A stretch of DNA of 14,516 bases from an uncultured Selenomonadaceae bacterium (GTDB taxonomy: Bacteria > Bacillota_C > Negativicutes > Selenomonadales > Selenomonadaceae). How positions within the stretch are numbered: position 1 is the first letter of the stretch; each line of letters opens with the position of its first letter. The position numbers and the translations under genes are program-made. The notes under the pieces are model-generated. The model worked only from the letters and a program-made list of their open reading frames with translations. It was not told the DNA's origin and made no database searches. The DNA lies in assembly GCA_946402475.1 (NCBI GenBank), contig CAMIWP010000008.1, positions 1 through 14,516 of the forward strand, written 5' to 3'. This document shows, piece by piece, positions 1-8,800 of this stretch.

Positions 1-1
1 G

Positions 2-73
2 GCTGAGCTTATGAAGACCCTCAAGGAGAAGTTTCCCGGGGTGAACTCAGATTCCGACCGTATCCTATTTTGA
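2..73 (+). pseudogene. 3' end of an unidentified gene, partial at window edge
   Basis: The frame is open from the window edge and ends at TGA 71-73, giving 23 residues with the core MKTLKEKFPGV. A second, diverged copy of this coding stretch follows directly and ends at TGA 114-116 in another frame. Most differences between the copies fall at third codon positions, which supports real coding sequence. A transcription terminator follows at 190-237, so this is probably the tail of a plus-strand gene lying to the left. I do not recognise the family; a transposase C-terminus is possible given the neighbouring insertion-sequence debris, but unproven. Confidence 0.35.
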
Positions 74-112
74 GTTCATGAAAACCCTCAGGCAGAAGTT
101 CCCAGGGGTGAA
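5..112 (+). repeat. Imperfect tandem repeat, period 67 bp
   Basis: Bases 5-45 and 72-112 match at roughly four fifths of positions. They encode E-L-M-K-T-L-K-E-K-F-P-G-V-N and E-F-M-K-T-L-R-Q-K-F-P-G-V-K. The 67-bp offset is not a multiple of three, so the second copy sits in a different frame. Both copies terminate: 71-73 for the first and 114-116 for the second. Confidence 0.6.
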
Positions 113-189
113 GTGATTGGCTGCATAGAAGCCAGCAAAATCCTACAGCACTTAACGGCATTATGTCAGGGGAAGTGAACCATTAAATC

Positions 190-237
190 AAGGGGCTATC
201 GCATGAAGGGTAAAATCCTCAGGCGGCAGCCCCTTTT
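190..237 (+). terminator. Rho-independent terminator
   Basis: A long hairpin begins AAGGGGCT (190-197) and closes AGCCCCTT (228-235). It has further pairing inside around a GTAAAAT loop, with two mismatches and one bulge, and is followed by a short T run to 237. It lies about 75 nt after the stop at 114-116 and probably ends the plus-strand transcript entering from the left edge. Confidence 0.7.
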
Positions 238-290
238 CGAGATAGGCAACGCTCTTCCCGAAAATCGAAAGGCGACTTCAACTGAAAACA

Positions 291-340
291 GGCGCACAAA
301 TCTTTGCAACTAAATTGTCGCAAAATTGTGCGCCTTTTTT
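291..340 (+). terminator. Rho-independent terminator, also overlaps transposase stop
   Basis: GGCGCACAA (291-299) pairs with TTGTGCGCC (326-334), with a secondary TTTGC/GCAAA pairing inside, followed by six T residues (335-340). On the opposite strand the stop codon of the transposase remnant (310-312) lies inside the hairpin. It may therefore be part of the insertion-sequence end rather than a terminator for a plus-strand gene. Confidence 0.6.
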
Positions 341-885
341 GTTCCGGCCAGTCCGCCCGAGGCGACAGGGAACAGATGCTGCTCCTCTTTTCCCGCCTGT
401 ATCTTGTTATGCAGGCATGTCATATTGTGCGCCATCGCCAAAAGCATCGCTTCCTCGAGGATGTTCTTCCTTCTGCGGCTCAGGAATCTGCGGAAGGAGA
501 GGTTCCCCTTGGCCTGGGCGAACGAGCCTTCTGCCTGTATGCTCCGATTCACCCGGAGTTCAATGCCCTCCGGCGATGTGAGCCGCTCCAGCGTTTTCTT
601 CCGTTGCTCCTGGAATTTCTTCGCTACCTCGAACCGCTTGGAGCGCTCTTCCATCGACGTCTTGGAGCTTCCTGCACGGATGCAATCGCCTTTCCTGGGG
701 CAGCCCTTGCAATCCGTACATGCATACTGCGTCTTCTCGCTGACGTAGTCCGTCCTTGTCTTACTCTTCTGGCTATGGTGGCGTGGTCTGGGGCAGCCTT
801 TCTTACACAAACCCCGTGCAGTTTCCTGCTTCACGGGGTTTTTTCGCACCAAAAATGGGAGCCGCATGACCATTACATGCGACAC
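310..885 (-). pseudogene. IS1182-family transposase, C-terminal remnant
   Basis: The frame encodes the last part of a DDE transposase of IS1182 type. Visible family features are a zinc-finger-like Cys cluster (CTDCKGCPRKGDC), then a region V-N-R-S-I-Q-A-E-G-S-F-A-Q-A-K carrying the likely catalytic Glu, then FRRFLSRR and a closing LAMAHN helix. A full-length member of the family is usually 450-550 residues; only about 190 are here and the N-terminal catalytic Asp residues are absent. The frame is open back to a stop at 937-939, but homology-like sequence begins only near 800. The GTG at 885 is just the first usable start and no ribosome-binding site precedes it. I infer a dead fragment left by deletion or by insertion of other elements. 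Confidence 0.75.
810..844 (+). terminator. Terminator-like hairpin within IS remnant
   Basis: AACCCCGTG (810-818) and CACGGGGTT (832-840) form a perfect 9-bp stem with a 13-nt loop, followed by T residues to 844. No plus-strand gene is visible just upstream. It sits near the truncated 5' side of the transposase remnant and may mark a junction between two pieces of DNA. Confidence 0.5.
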
Positions 886-1002
886 CCACTTTGTTCTATC
901 AGTTGTCAGGTAAATTATACTCTGGTCAATTAGTATCTACGCAGACGCTCTTCGACTTCGCCTTGGCTGAGTTGACGACCGAGTTTACGATCATAATAGG
1001 TA

Positions 1003-1113
1003 TTATTTTTGGAGAAAAGCCCTGACTAAGCCTTCCAGTTCCGCTACGGTGCCGCCGACCACATTTTCCAATTCAAAATCATTCATCTTCTTAAAGTTCT
1101 TTGCATCCGTCAT
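1003..1113 (-). CDS. Double-glycine leader peptide (bacteriocin/RiPP-type precursor), probably frameshifted
   Basis: A 36-residue frame starts at ATG 1111-1113, preceded by AAGGAG (1123-1128) with 9-nt spacing, and ends at TAA 1003-1005. The N-terminus contains MNDFELENVVGG, a classic double-glycine leader of the kind cleaved by C39-peptidase ABC exporters (established for class II bacteriocins and related peptides). After GG the core is short: TVAELEGLVRAFLQK. Moving one base at the AAAAA run (1006-1010) opens a longer frame that ends at TAA 930-932 and reads NNTYYDRKLGRQLSQGEV and onward, giving about 60 residues in total. I infer a one-base insertion in the A run has truncated the peptide. 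No dedicated exporter or immunity gene is recognisable nearby; the transposase remnant and the foldback element flank it. Confidence 0.6.
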   Translation of the reverse strand: MTDAKNFKKMNDFELENVVGGTVAELEGLVRAFLQK

Positions 1114-1177
1114 TTTAATCATCTCCTTCTCTCATTGACTTCCGGCTTTTGTTTACGACTTCGTTTCCGCTTCCTTG

Positions 1178-1480
1178 TCAGACAGAATTTGTTCTGCGCC
1201 ATATGACGAACTTATTTTCCTCTAGTACTGACACGATGATTTTTGATATAAAAACGACGCCGAATATGTCGTCATATGCGCGGCGGAGGAGGGAGGCATA
1301 GCGGTGGCTATGCCGACTGACGACAACAAAGCAGATGGCGACATAGGCGGTGGCGTTTGTCGAAATATCATCGTGCCAGTGCACTAGTTCCTTACGTTCT
1401 CTGCATATACTGCAGGCGATTTGTTGCAAGATGAAAATTTCAGTGCTCGCGAGTATAGAAATGTGCGCAGCCGGGCACAC
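1178..1480 (-). pseudogene. Small reading frame interrupted by a foldback element (tentative)
   Basis: Reading the minus strand across the foldback element gives a 100-residue frame whose middle two thirds are simply the element. If the element and one CTAG copy are removed, the flanks join in frame to give ACSICRERKELEENKFVIW followed by a short tail ending at TGA 1178-1180. The first candidate start is GTG at 1480, with no convincing ribosome-binding site. It ends about 65 nt before the leader peptide gene on the same strand. The product is not recognised and it may not be a gene. Confidence 0.2.
1226..1383. mobile_element. MITE-like foldback element with CTAG target duplication
   Basis: The ends are inverted repeats: TACTGACACGATGAT on the left and, read on the opposite strand, TGCACTGGCACGATGAT on the right. 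They are flanked by CTAG at 1222-1225 and 1384-1387. The interior folds back on itself: TATGTCG pairs with CGACATA, and a perfect 8-bp hairpin GGCATAGC/GCTATGCC lies at 1295-1314. A 4-bp CTAG duplication is typical of IS5-group insertion sequences, so this could be a non-autonomous relative (inference). It carries no credible gene. It might instead be an expressed structured RNA. Confidence 0.6.
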
Positions 1481-1486
1481 TCACGC

Positions 1487-1535
1487 AAAAAGAGCCGCAG
1501 CGCCGTGATATGCTCACCGTGCTGACGGCTCTTTT
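1487..1535 (-). terminator. Terminator of the NRPS-MATE operon
   Basis: AAAAGAGCCG (1488-1497) pairs with CGGCTCTTTT (1526-1535), with further inner pairing around a short loop. A/T tracts on both sides make it usable in either direction. It starts about 25 nt past the stop codon of the MATE gene and is the natural end of the minus-strand operon. Confidence 0.75.
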
Positions 1536-1560
1536 ACTTGCCATGGAATCGGCTTGTCAG

Positions 1561-2883
1561 TCACTGCCTGCGAAAATGCCCCAGGAGAAGACAGACCGAA
1601 AGGATTGCCGCGAGAACGGTGGCAATGGGAGTGGAAAACCAGATGTTTTCTGCGCCGAAGAGCTTCGGCAGCAGATAGATGCACGCGATCGGTGCGGCCA
1701 TCGACTGGAAAAAGGCCAGCACTGCCGACTTGGTTCCCTCCTCCATTCCCGTGAAGAATCCGGCCGTCACAATATTGAAGCCGTACAGGAAGAACCCGAG
1801 GGAGCAGATTCGGAGCGCCCCGGTGGTCATCTCGCAGGCTTCCCGGTCATAGCCGACGTACAGATCTGCAATCTCATCGGCAAAGAAAATGCCGGCGGCG
1901 GTCATGACCGCGCCGCAGCACAGGGTCAGCACGACGCTCTTTCGCAGGAAATCCTTGATCCCGTCATAATCCTCCGCCCCGTACTTGTATCCCACAACGG
2001 TTACCGTTGCCGTGGAGAGGGCGAAAAAGACGGACAGAAAGATTTCGTTGACATAGCTGTAGACGCCGATGGCAACCACGCCGATTTCGCCGATGAGCAG
2101 CATGAGCTGCAGGTTGAATAAGAGTTCCACGATGTTGACCGAAACGGCGTCCACCATTTCCGACATGCCATTGTAGCAGATTTTCCCCAGTTGGCTGAAA
2201 TCCACGGAAAACTTGACGAAGTGCAGCCCGGAATCGTTGGGCCTGCGGAAATACCACAGGGTGGCGGCGGAAAAGGCCAGGGCGCCGATGCAGGTGGCCA
2301 GCGCCGCCCCCTCCACTTCCCAGCCCAGTTCCACAAGCAGTAGCCAGTCCAAGCATACATTGACAGCGCCCTGCATGAGGGAAAGGCGGAATCCCATGGA
2401 CGCCTTCTCCGCCATGACCCACAGGCTTTGAAACGCCGTCATCACCATCATAAAGGGAAGGAACAGGAACATGACGTTCCCGTACCGTTGGCAGTAGGGC
2501 ATCAGTTCCTCCGACGCGCCCAGCAGCCGGATCAGCTCCGGAAACACCAGATACATCAGGACGCCGAAGAATACGCCGCAAACCAGAAGAACAGCCACCA
2601 GAAAGGTGAAATACTCCCGCGCCTTCTGGAGATCCCCCTCCCCTTTTGCCTTTGCAACAAACGCGCTACCCCCCTCGCCGATCATGAAGCCTAAAGCCAC
2701 GACCAGCATCAGCACGGGGAACGTCAGGTTCACAGCGGCAAAGGGAACCACCCCCAGCCAGTTGGATACGAAGAACCCGTCCGCCATCTGAAAGGACGTA
2801 ATGGCAAGCATGGTGCCGATGGAAGGCAAGGTGAAAAGGAGGATCTTTTGGTAGGTGAAATGATCCGAAAGCTCTATCTTCAT
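1561..2883 (-). CDS. MATE-family multidrug/natural-product exporter
   Basis: The 440-residue product has the length and hydrophobic profile of a 12-helix MATE (multidrug and toxic compound extrusion) antiporter of the cytoplasmic membrane, which exports substrates in exchange for Na+ or H+. Family-like features are an early helix with ITSFQMADGFFVSNWLG, then GFMIGEGGSAFVAKAKGEGD after the second helix, and the two-fold repeat continuing with NGMSEMVDAVS and VTVVGYKYGAEDY in the second half. The ATG at 2881-2883 overlaps the synthetase stop (2880-2882) as ATGA, and GGAGG lies 10 nt upstream inside the synthetase gene, so translation is probably coupled. The context suggests it exports the peptide made by the synthetase or protects the producer. 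The substrate cannot be read from sequence. It is followed by a terminator, so it is the last gene of the operon. Confidence 0.88.
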   Translation of the reverse strand: MKIELSDHFTYQKILLFTLPSIGTMLAITSFQMADGFFVSNWLGVVPFAAVNLTFPVLMLVVALGFMIGEGGSAFVAKAKGEGDLQKAREYFTFLVAVLLVCGVFFGVLMYLVFPELIRLLGASEELMPYCQRYGNVMFLFLPFMMVMTAFQSLWVMAEKASMGFRLSLMQGAVNVCLDWLLLVELGWEVEGAALATCIGALAFSAATLWYFRRPNDSGLHFVKFSVDFSQLGKICYNGMSEMVDAVSVNIVELLFNLQLMLLIGEIGVVAIGVYSYVNEIFLSVFFALSTATVTVVGYKYGAEDYDGIKDFLRKSVVLTLCCGAVMTAAGIFFADEIADLYVGYDREACEMTTGALRICSLGFFLYGFNIVTAGFFTGMEEGTKSAVLAFFQSMAAPIACIYLLPKLFGAENIWFSTPIATVLAAILSVCLLLGHFRRQ

Positions 2884-5800
2884 ACCATCGGAACCTCCGT
2901 CAACTCCTTGAGATGCTTGACATAAATATCCAGGAACTTCCTCATGCTGCCGTCCGCGTAGGCCCGCTTCTGGTACTCGATGTCAATCTGGACGGCGCCA
3001 TTTTTCTCCGAGAGGTAAATGTCCACATTCCCTGTGGCTCCGGAATGTTCGCTTATGAGCGGGATCTCCGTCATTTCGAGTCCCTCCACCTGGGATGCGT
3101 CGCCCAGATCCGCAACATAGTTCACCAGCATCGCGTCGTTCACAAGGGGGGATGCTTGGTCCGCCCCGTAGTTATGGGCGGTATTGGCCAGTCCCGCCAC
3201 CACTTGGCGATCCACCTCCTTCAGCAATCGTTCCGTTGTGGGAAAATCCTCCAAATGGACAGCCACCGGAAGAATTTTGTAGACCAGTCCCACCGTGTTC
3301 CCCAAATACGGCTCCATTCGGTTGCTGTTCAAATAGTCCACGGTGACATGGGACTTCCCGCAGTATTCCTGCAAAGCCAGCAGGGCGGCGGCAATGGAGA
3401 TCACTGTCCGGGATACGCCGAGCTGCTGCTCCGCCTCTGCCATCCGTGCAACGGGGACAGCGTTCTCCTCCAACTCCTCCCCCTTCACATCCGCTTTCAG
3501 CGAGTCAAAGTCCGGCGTCGGGACCAGGCACCACTCCTTGTCCCCAAAGAGTTCCTGAAAATACCGCTCCGCCGCCTTCTCCTCCTTCGTCCCAAGGATC
3601 TCATGCTCCTTCAGGATATAGCTGCAATAATAGTCCGGCACAAGCTCTTTCCCCTGGTAGGCATTTGCGATGTCCTCCAGGAAAATGCTCCAGGATGTCC
3701 CGTCCGAGATAATGTGATGCATTTCCAAAAAGAGGTACAGCGTCTCGCCGCATCGGAAAACCTTCGAGCGGAACAGGGGCGAGCGGAACACCTGGAAGGG
3801 TTGTATCAAAGTGCGGGAAAGCCGGTCCACGTCCTCCTGGGCAATGTCCTCGATTTCCGTTTTCCGCAAGAACGAAGGCTCGATCCGCTGGACAACGTCC
3901 CCGTCCTCATTGAACTCGATGCTGATGCTGAGAGAAGGATGATTGCGGGCCGCCTTGTCCACGGCCCGGGCCAGCCGCTCGGCATCCACCCCCGCGCCCA
4001 TCCGATAGAACTCGGAAAGATTGTACATGGTGGATTTGGGGTTCAGGAACTGGTAATCCAGCATCAGGACCTGTCCTCGGCTGGCGGGGAGAACCATCCG
4101 GCGCGCCCGCTCCTCATAGGCATCCAAATCCTCCACCGCCTGGGAGGACAGCGTCGCAGCAATCCGCTTTGCGGTTCTGCATTGGAAAATCATCTTGGCG
4201 CTCAATCCCTCGATCCCGGCATTTGCCATGACCAAGAGCGACTTGATGGAATCGCCGCCCAGCAGGAAGAAGTCGTCGTTCCTGCCGATGCTGTTCTCCT
4301 CCGCTCCCAGGACTTTCGCAAAGGCGCGGCAGAGCGCTTCTTCCGTTTCCCCCACCGGTGCCTCGTACTCCGTCTGCCGAGCGGAGAACTCCGGCACGGG
4401 CAGGCGCTTGCGGTCGATTTTGCCCGATGGGGTCATGGGCATTTCGGGGAGACGGATGAAGCATCCCGGAACCATGTAATCGGCCAGAGGCCCCCTCAGA
4501 AATGCCTTCAAGGAATCCTCCGGAATCTCTCCATCCGATGTGTAGTACAGGCAAAGGGTATTCTTCTTGACGTCCGCAACGGCATGAAGGATGCTCGGGT
4601 ACTTTGCCGCCTGGTTCTCCACCTCGCCAAGCTCGATGCGGAATCCCCGCAGTTTCACTTGGAAGTCTATGCGGCCGAGGAACTCGATCTGCCCCTCCTC
4701 GTTGTACCGTGCAAGGTCTCCTGTATGGTAGACTTTCACCGTTTTTTCGTCGGAACCCCGAATCTCGGCAAATTTCTCCTCCGTCAGCTCGGGGCGTTTC
4801 CAGTAACCGAGGGCCATCTGGGGGCCGGCAAGGCACAGTTCGCCCGCCATGCCCCGGGGCAGGAGCCGACCATGCCCGTCCACGATATAACAAGCGCAGT
4901 TAGGGAGGGACCGCCCGATGGGAATGGGATGGTATTCCCTTCCCTTTTCCGGCTCGAAATAGGTCGAGGCAATGGTGAACTCCGTCGGGCCGTAGGCATT
5001 GTAGACTCTTCCCCGCACATTCGGCAGGACGGTCATTGCCTCGCCGCCCATAGCCACGTAATCCAGATCCAACGGTTCCTTTCCCCCGGCCAGGATCTGG
5101 CCGAAACGAGCGGGGAAAGAGCCGCCGTTCACCCTGTGCGCTTGGATGAATTTCCTCATCTCCAGCACATCCCGCCGAGCCTCCTCGGGTACGATTAGAA
5201 GGCAGCCTCCCGCCGCCAGGACAGGATAGAGATCCTCTCCCGATGCGTCAAAGGCAAAGTTGATATGGCAGGCAATCCGGCTCTTTTCCGTCAGATGCCA
5301 CTTTTCCCGGATGCTGTGGACAAAGTTCAAGAGCGCCTTGTGCTGGATGACCACCCCTTTGGGCCTTCCCGTGGAACCGGAGGTGTAGATCATATAGGCA
5401 TAATGCTCCGGGGACAGTCGGAGTTCTTCCAAGGCTTTCCGGGAGGGATCCCCCAGGACTTCGGCGGCCAGTTCCTCCGTGAAAACAAGCCTCGCCCCGG
5501 AATCGGCCATCATGTATTCCACCCGATCCGCCGGATAGTCGAGGTCGATGGGCATATAGGCCGCTCCCGCCTTATGGATGCCCAGAAGGACAGCCATGTA
5601 CTCCTTGACCCGTCCCATTCGCACGGCAATGAACTCGTTTTCCTTCACTCCCTGCTCCGCCAAGTAGGAAGCGATTTTGCCGGAAGCCTCCTCCAGCTCG
5701 CCATAGGTCATGCTGCCCGCTTCATCGGCCACGGCCTGGGCATTCGGACGCTCCGCCGCATGCTGCCGGAAGAGATCCACCCATGTCATCGAGGCGTCAT

Positions 5801-8800
5801 AGGGAAGGCGTTCCCCTTGGGAGAGCTTCACGACATCGGCCTCGTCCTCCCTGCGCATCAGGGGAAGGGATCCGATGGAGATGTTCGGGTGCTCCGCCAT
5901 ACGGATCGCGAAATTCTCCCAGAGGGCGGCCATGCGCTCGATCTCCTCCCTGCGATAGCGCATGGGATCGAAGGAAAAGAGGGCCTCGATGCTGCCGTCT
6001 GGCAACACCTTGGCGTCCACGCCCACATAGCCCGTGTGCTCCTCCTTGAAGAACACGAACTTCAGCAGGGAAAGCGGCTTTTCATCGCTGTCGTAATTTT
6101 CGAAGGAAAGAATGGAGTAAACCAGGCCGTCCGTCATGCCAACGGCTTTTTGGATGTCGGCAAGGGGGCAGAACTCAAAGACACTCCCCGCGAGGGACTG
6201 CGTCTGCAGATCCTTCAGCATCTGGGCGGCCGTGGAATCCTTTTCTGTTTTCACGCGGACGGGAACGGTATTGATGAAAAGCCCCACCAGCTCCGACACT
6301 TCGACGGAGGTATTGTCGCGGCCAGACACCACCTTGCCGAATACCACGTCATCCATGCGGCAGGCGGTCTGGAGCGCCATGCCCCAGGCCAATTCCACGC
6401 CTCTGGCCAGGGTCGCGCCAAGGCCCAGACACACTTGGGACAGCCGCTCTACGTACGGTGCATCCAGTTTCTTCGTGATTTGGTTTTCCTTCCCTTCCCC
6501 GTCGGAAATCACGCCATAGGAAGGAATCTCTGCCCGATTGTCATATCCCGACAGAAGGGTTCTGAAATGCTCGACGGCGGCATCCCGATCCTTTGCGATG
6601 AGTTCCCTGACCATGGCCTCGTACAGGCCGGGATGGGAGGCTGCGATCGATGCCGTGGATGGATCCTTTGTCTCCCTCGCCATTCGGAGAAATTCCTCGA
6701 AATCCCTCAGGTAGGTCTGGACGCACCAGCCGTCCACGATGATATGATGGGCCGCCGCAATGAGGTAGCAGCGATTCTCCGAAGTCTTGGCGCACACGAT
6801 CTGGAACAGGGGCTTTCGCTGGAGATCGTAGCCGTTCCGCAAGAGATCCGCCCGGATATCCATGGCGGCGGCAAGCGGATCCTTCTCTCCGCTGATGTCC
6901 CTCATGGAAAGGCCCGGCATCCGGTCTGTGATGGCCTGGCGGGGAAGGGAAACTCCCTCGTGAAGGATGGCCGTCCGAAGGACTTCGTGCTTCCGCGCAA
7001 GGGCATCCAATGCGAAGCGAAGCTCCCCCTCGGCGGGCAGGAAGTCCAAGGCATAGATGTCCACCAGGCGATAGGCCGGAGCCTTGGGGTTCATCACATG
7101 GGAAAGCAGCATGCCCTCCTGCATGGGAGTCAGGGGATAGATCCGCTCCAAATGCTCGCCCCGCTGGGCGAATTCAGAAACAATGGCCCCAAACTCCTCC
7201 TCGCTCCATGCCGTCTCCCCCAAATCCGACGCCGTGACTGCCGGCTCCGCGGCCTTCAAATGCTCTGCCAGCGTCCCGATTTCCCGCAGAATGCCCTCGG
7301 CAAACGCCCGGGCAGCACTTTCGTCATGCGCGCCCTCATTGTAGCCCAGATGCAGGGAGAAGCATCCCTCGTCAATCAGGCAGTTGATGGAAAGATCCGG
7401 CCCGTCGCAGTTCCGTTCCGATTGATAGTCCAGCCCCGTGGAAAAACCGTCCTCGCTGTCCGGGGAGAAATACTTCCCCTGTTCCTCCGAACCAGCCGAC
7501 GCGCATGGACGCGCTAGTGCGGGCGTGGGCGCAGGATGCGCCGCCATCGCGCCCGCTATATCGCCCAGATAGTTGAAGATGATCTTCGGAAGGCGCCGCG
7601 TTTCAAAATGCAGGGGTGTTTCCCCATCGAGATAGGTAAGGGCATTGTAGCCAACCCCCTTGTTGGGGACGCGGCGCAGGGTTTCCTTCACCCGGATGAG
7701 GTCATGCTTCGCATCCCCGGTCAAGTCCTCGATGACCAGGGGATAGATGGAAGTGAACCAGCCCACGGTGCGGTCGGTCAAAAGCTCTTTTCCGATGGGT
7801 TCCCGCCCGTGCCCTTCCATCTGGAGGGACACGGAATCCCTGCCAAAGGCTTCGCGGTAGCTTCTGCCCACTGCCGCGAGAAGCAAATCGTTGATTTCCA
7901 GACGGTAGACGGACAGCTTTGCCGAAAGCAGCTGTTCCGTCTCCCCTTTGCCGAGGGAGCAGGAAAGGTGCCCGAACGTCCTCCCGTAGTCCTTGCCGTC
8001 CGAGGTCTCCATGGAAAGGACTTTCTTCACAGCGGCCTGCCAGTAGGGAATCTCCAAGGACAGGGCGTAGCTATCCCGATAATCCTTCATGGCAAGGGCA
8101 TAGTCCTGATAGGTGTGGGTCTTCTTCGGCAGCCGGACGGCCTCCCCTGCCAGAGCTTGTCCATAGGCCGTCTCCAGGTCCTCCAGCAGGATCCGCCAGG
8201 AGATGCCGTCGATGATGGTATGGTGCATGGGGAGGAAGAAGAGGTCACGCTCCCCCGCATGGAGCAGGGCAACCCGCACCAAGGACTCCTCCATCGCCAG
8301 ATGGGACTGGAGCTCCTCGCAAATCTCCTGAATCTTGGCCTTGTCGTCCGGCAGGGCATATTCTTCCACGGGCAAAAAGGACTTCCCGTCCTCCGCCCTC
8401 TGCACAAAGAGATGCCCGTCCTTCCAACAGGCGCGAAGCATATCATGCTGGTATGCAAGGGCATCCAGCGCCTTCCGGAGCGCAGCCAGATCCACCTTGC
8501 CTCGCCATGCAAGGAGGGTGGACTGGTTGAAATAGGCACTGTCAGGAAATTCCAGGTCCTTGAAGCAGAGAACAATGGGGCTGTCCTCCACCATGCCCTC
8601 CATGGGCTCCTGGCTGACCTTCGTTTCGGCGGAGGCATCCCGGCAGCAACGGGCAATCCCTTCCACCGTGCGCTCCTTGAGCACGTCGTTGGACTTCACG
8701 AAAAGCCCTCTGTCCCGCAGGAAGCTCACCATGCGGATGGCCTTGATGGAGTCGCCGCCGATCTCAAAGAAATTGTCCAAGGCGCCGATCTCCCCATCGC

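Noticed and set aside
304..933. Plus-strand frame opposite the transposase remnant
   Set aside because: The minus strand has the IS1182 Cys cluster and FRRF region; the plus frame shows nothing and spans two terminators.
1120..1203. 26-residue basic frame (MAQNKFCLTRKRKR...) just upstream of the leader peptide
   Set aside because: Its ribosome-binding site is too distant and nothing supports coding; its stop merely overlaps the next Shine-Dalgarno sequence.
1510..2121. Plus-strand frame opposite the MATE gene
   Set aside because: It overlaps a clear membrane-transporter gene, is rich in His/Gly/Asp typical of antisense frames, and has no domain.
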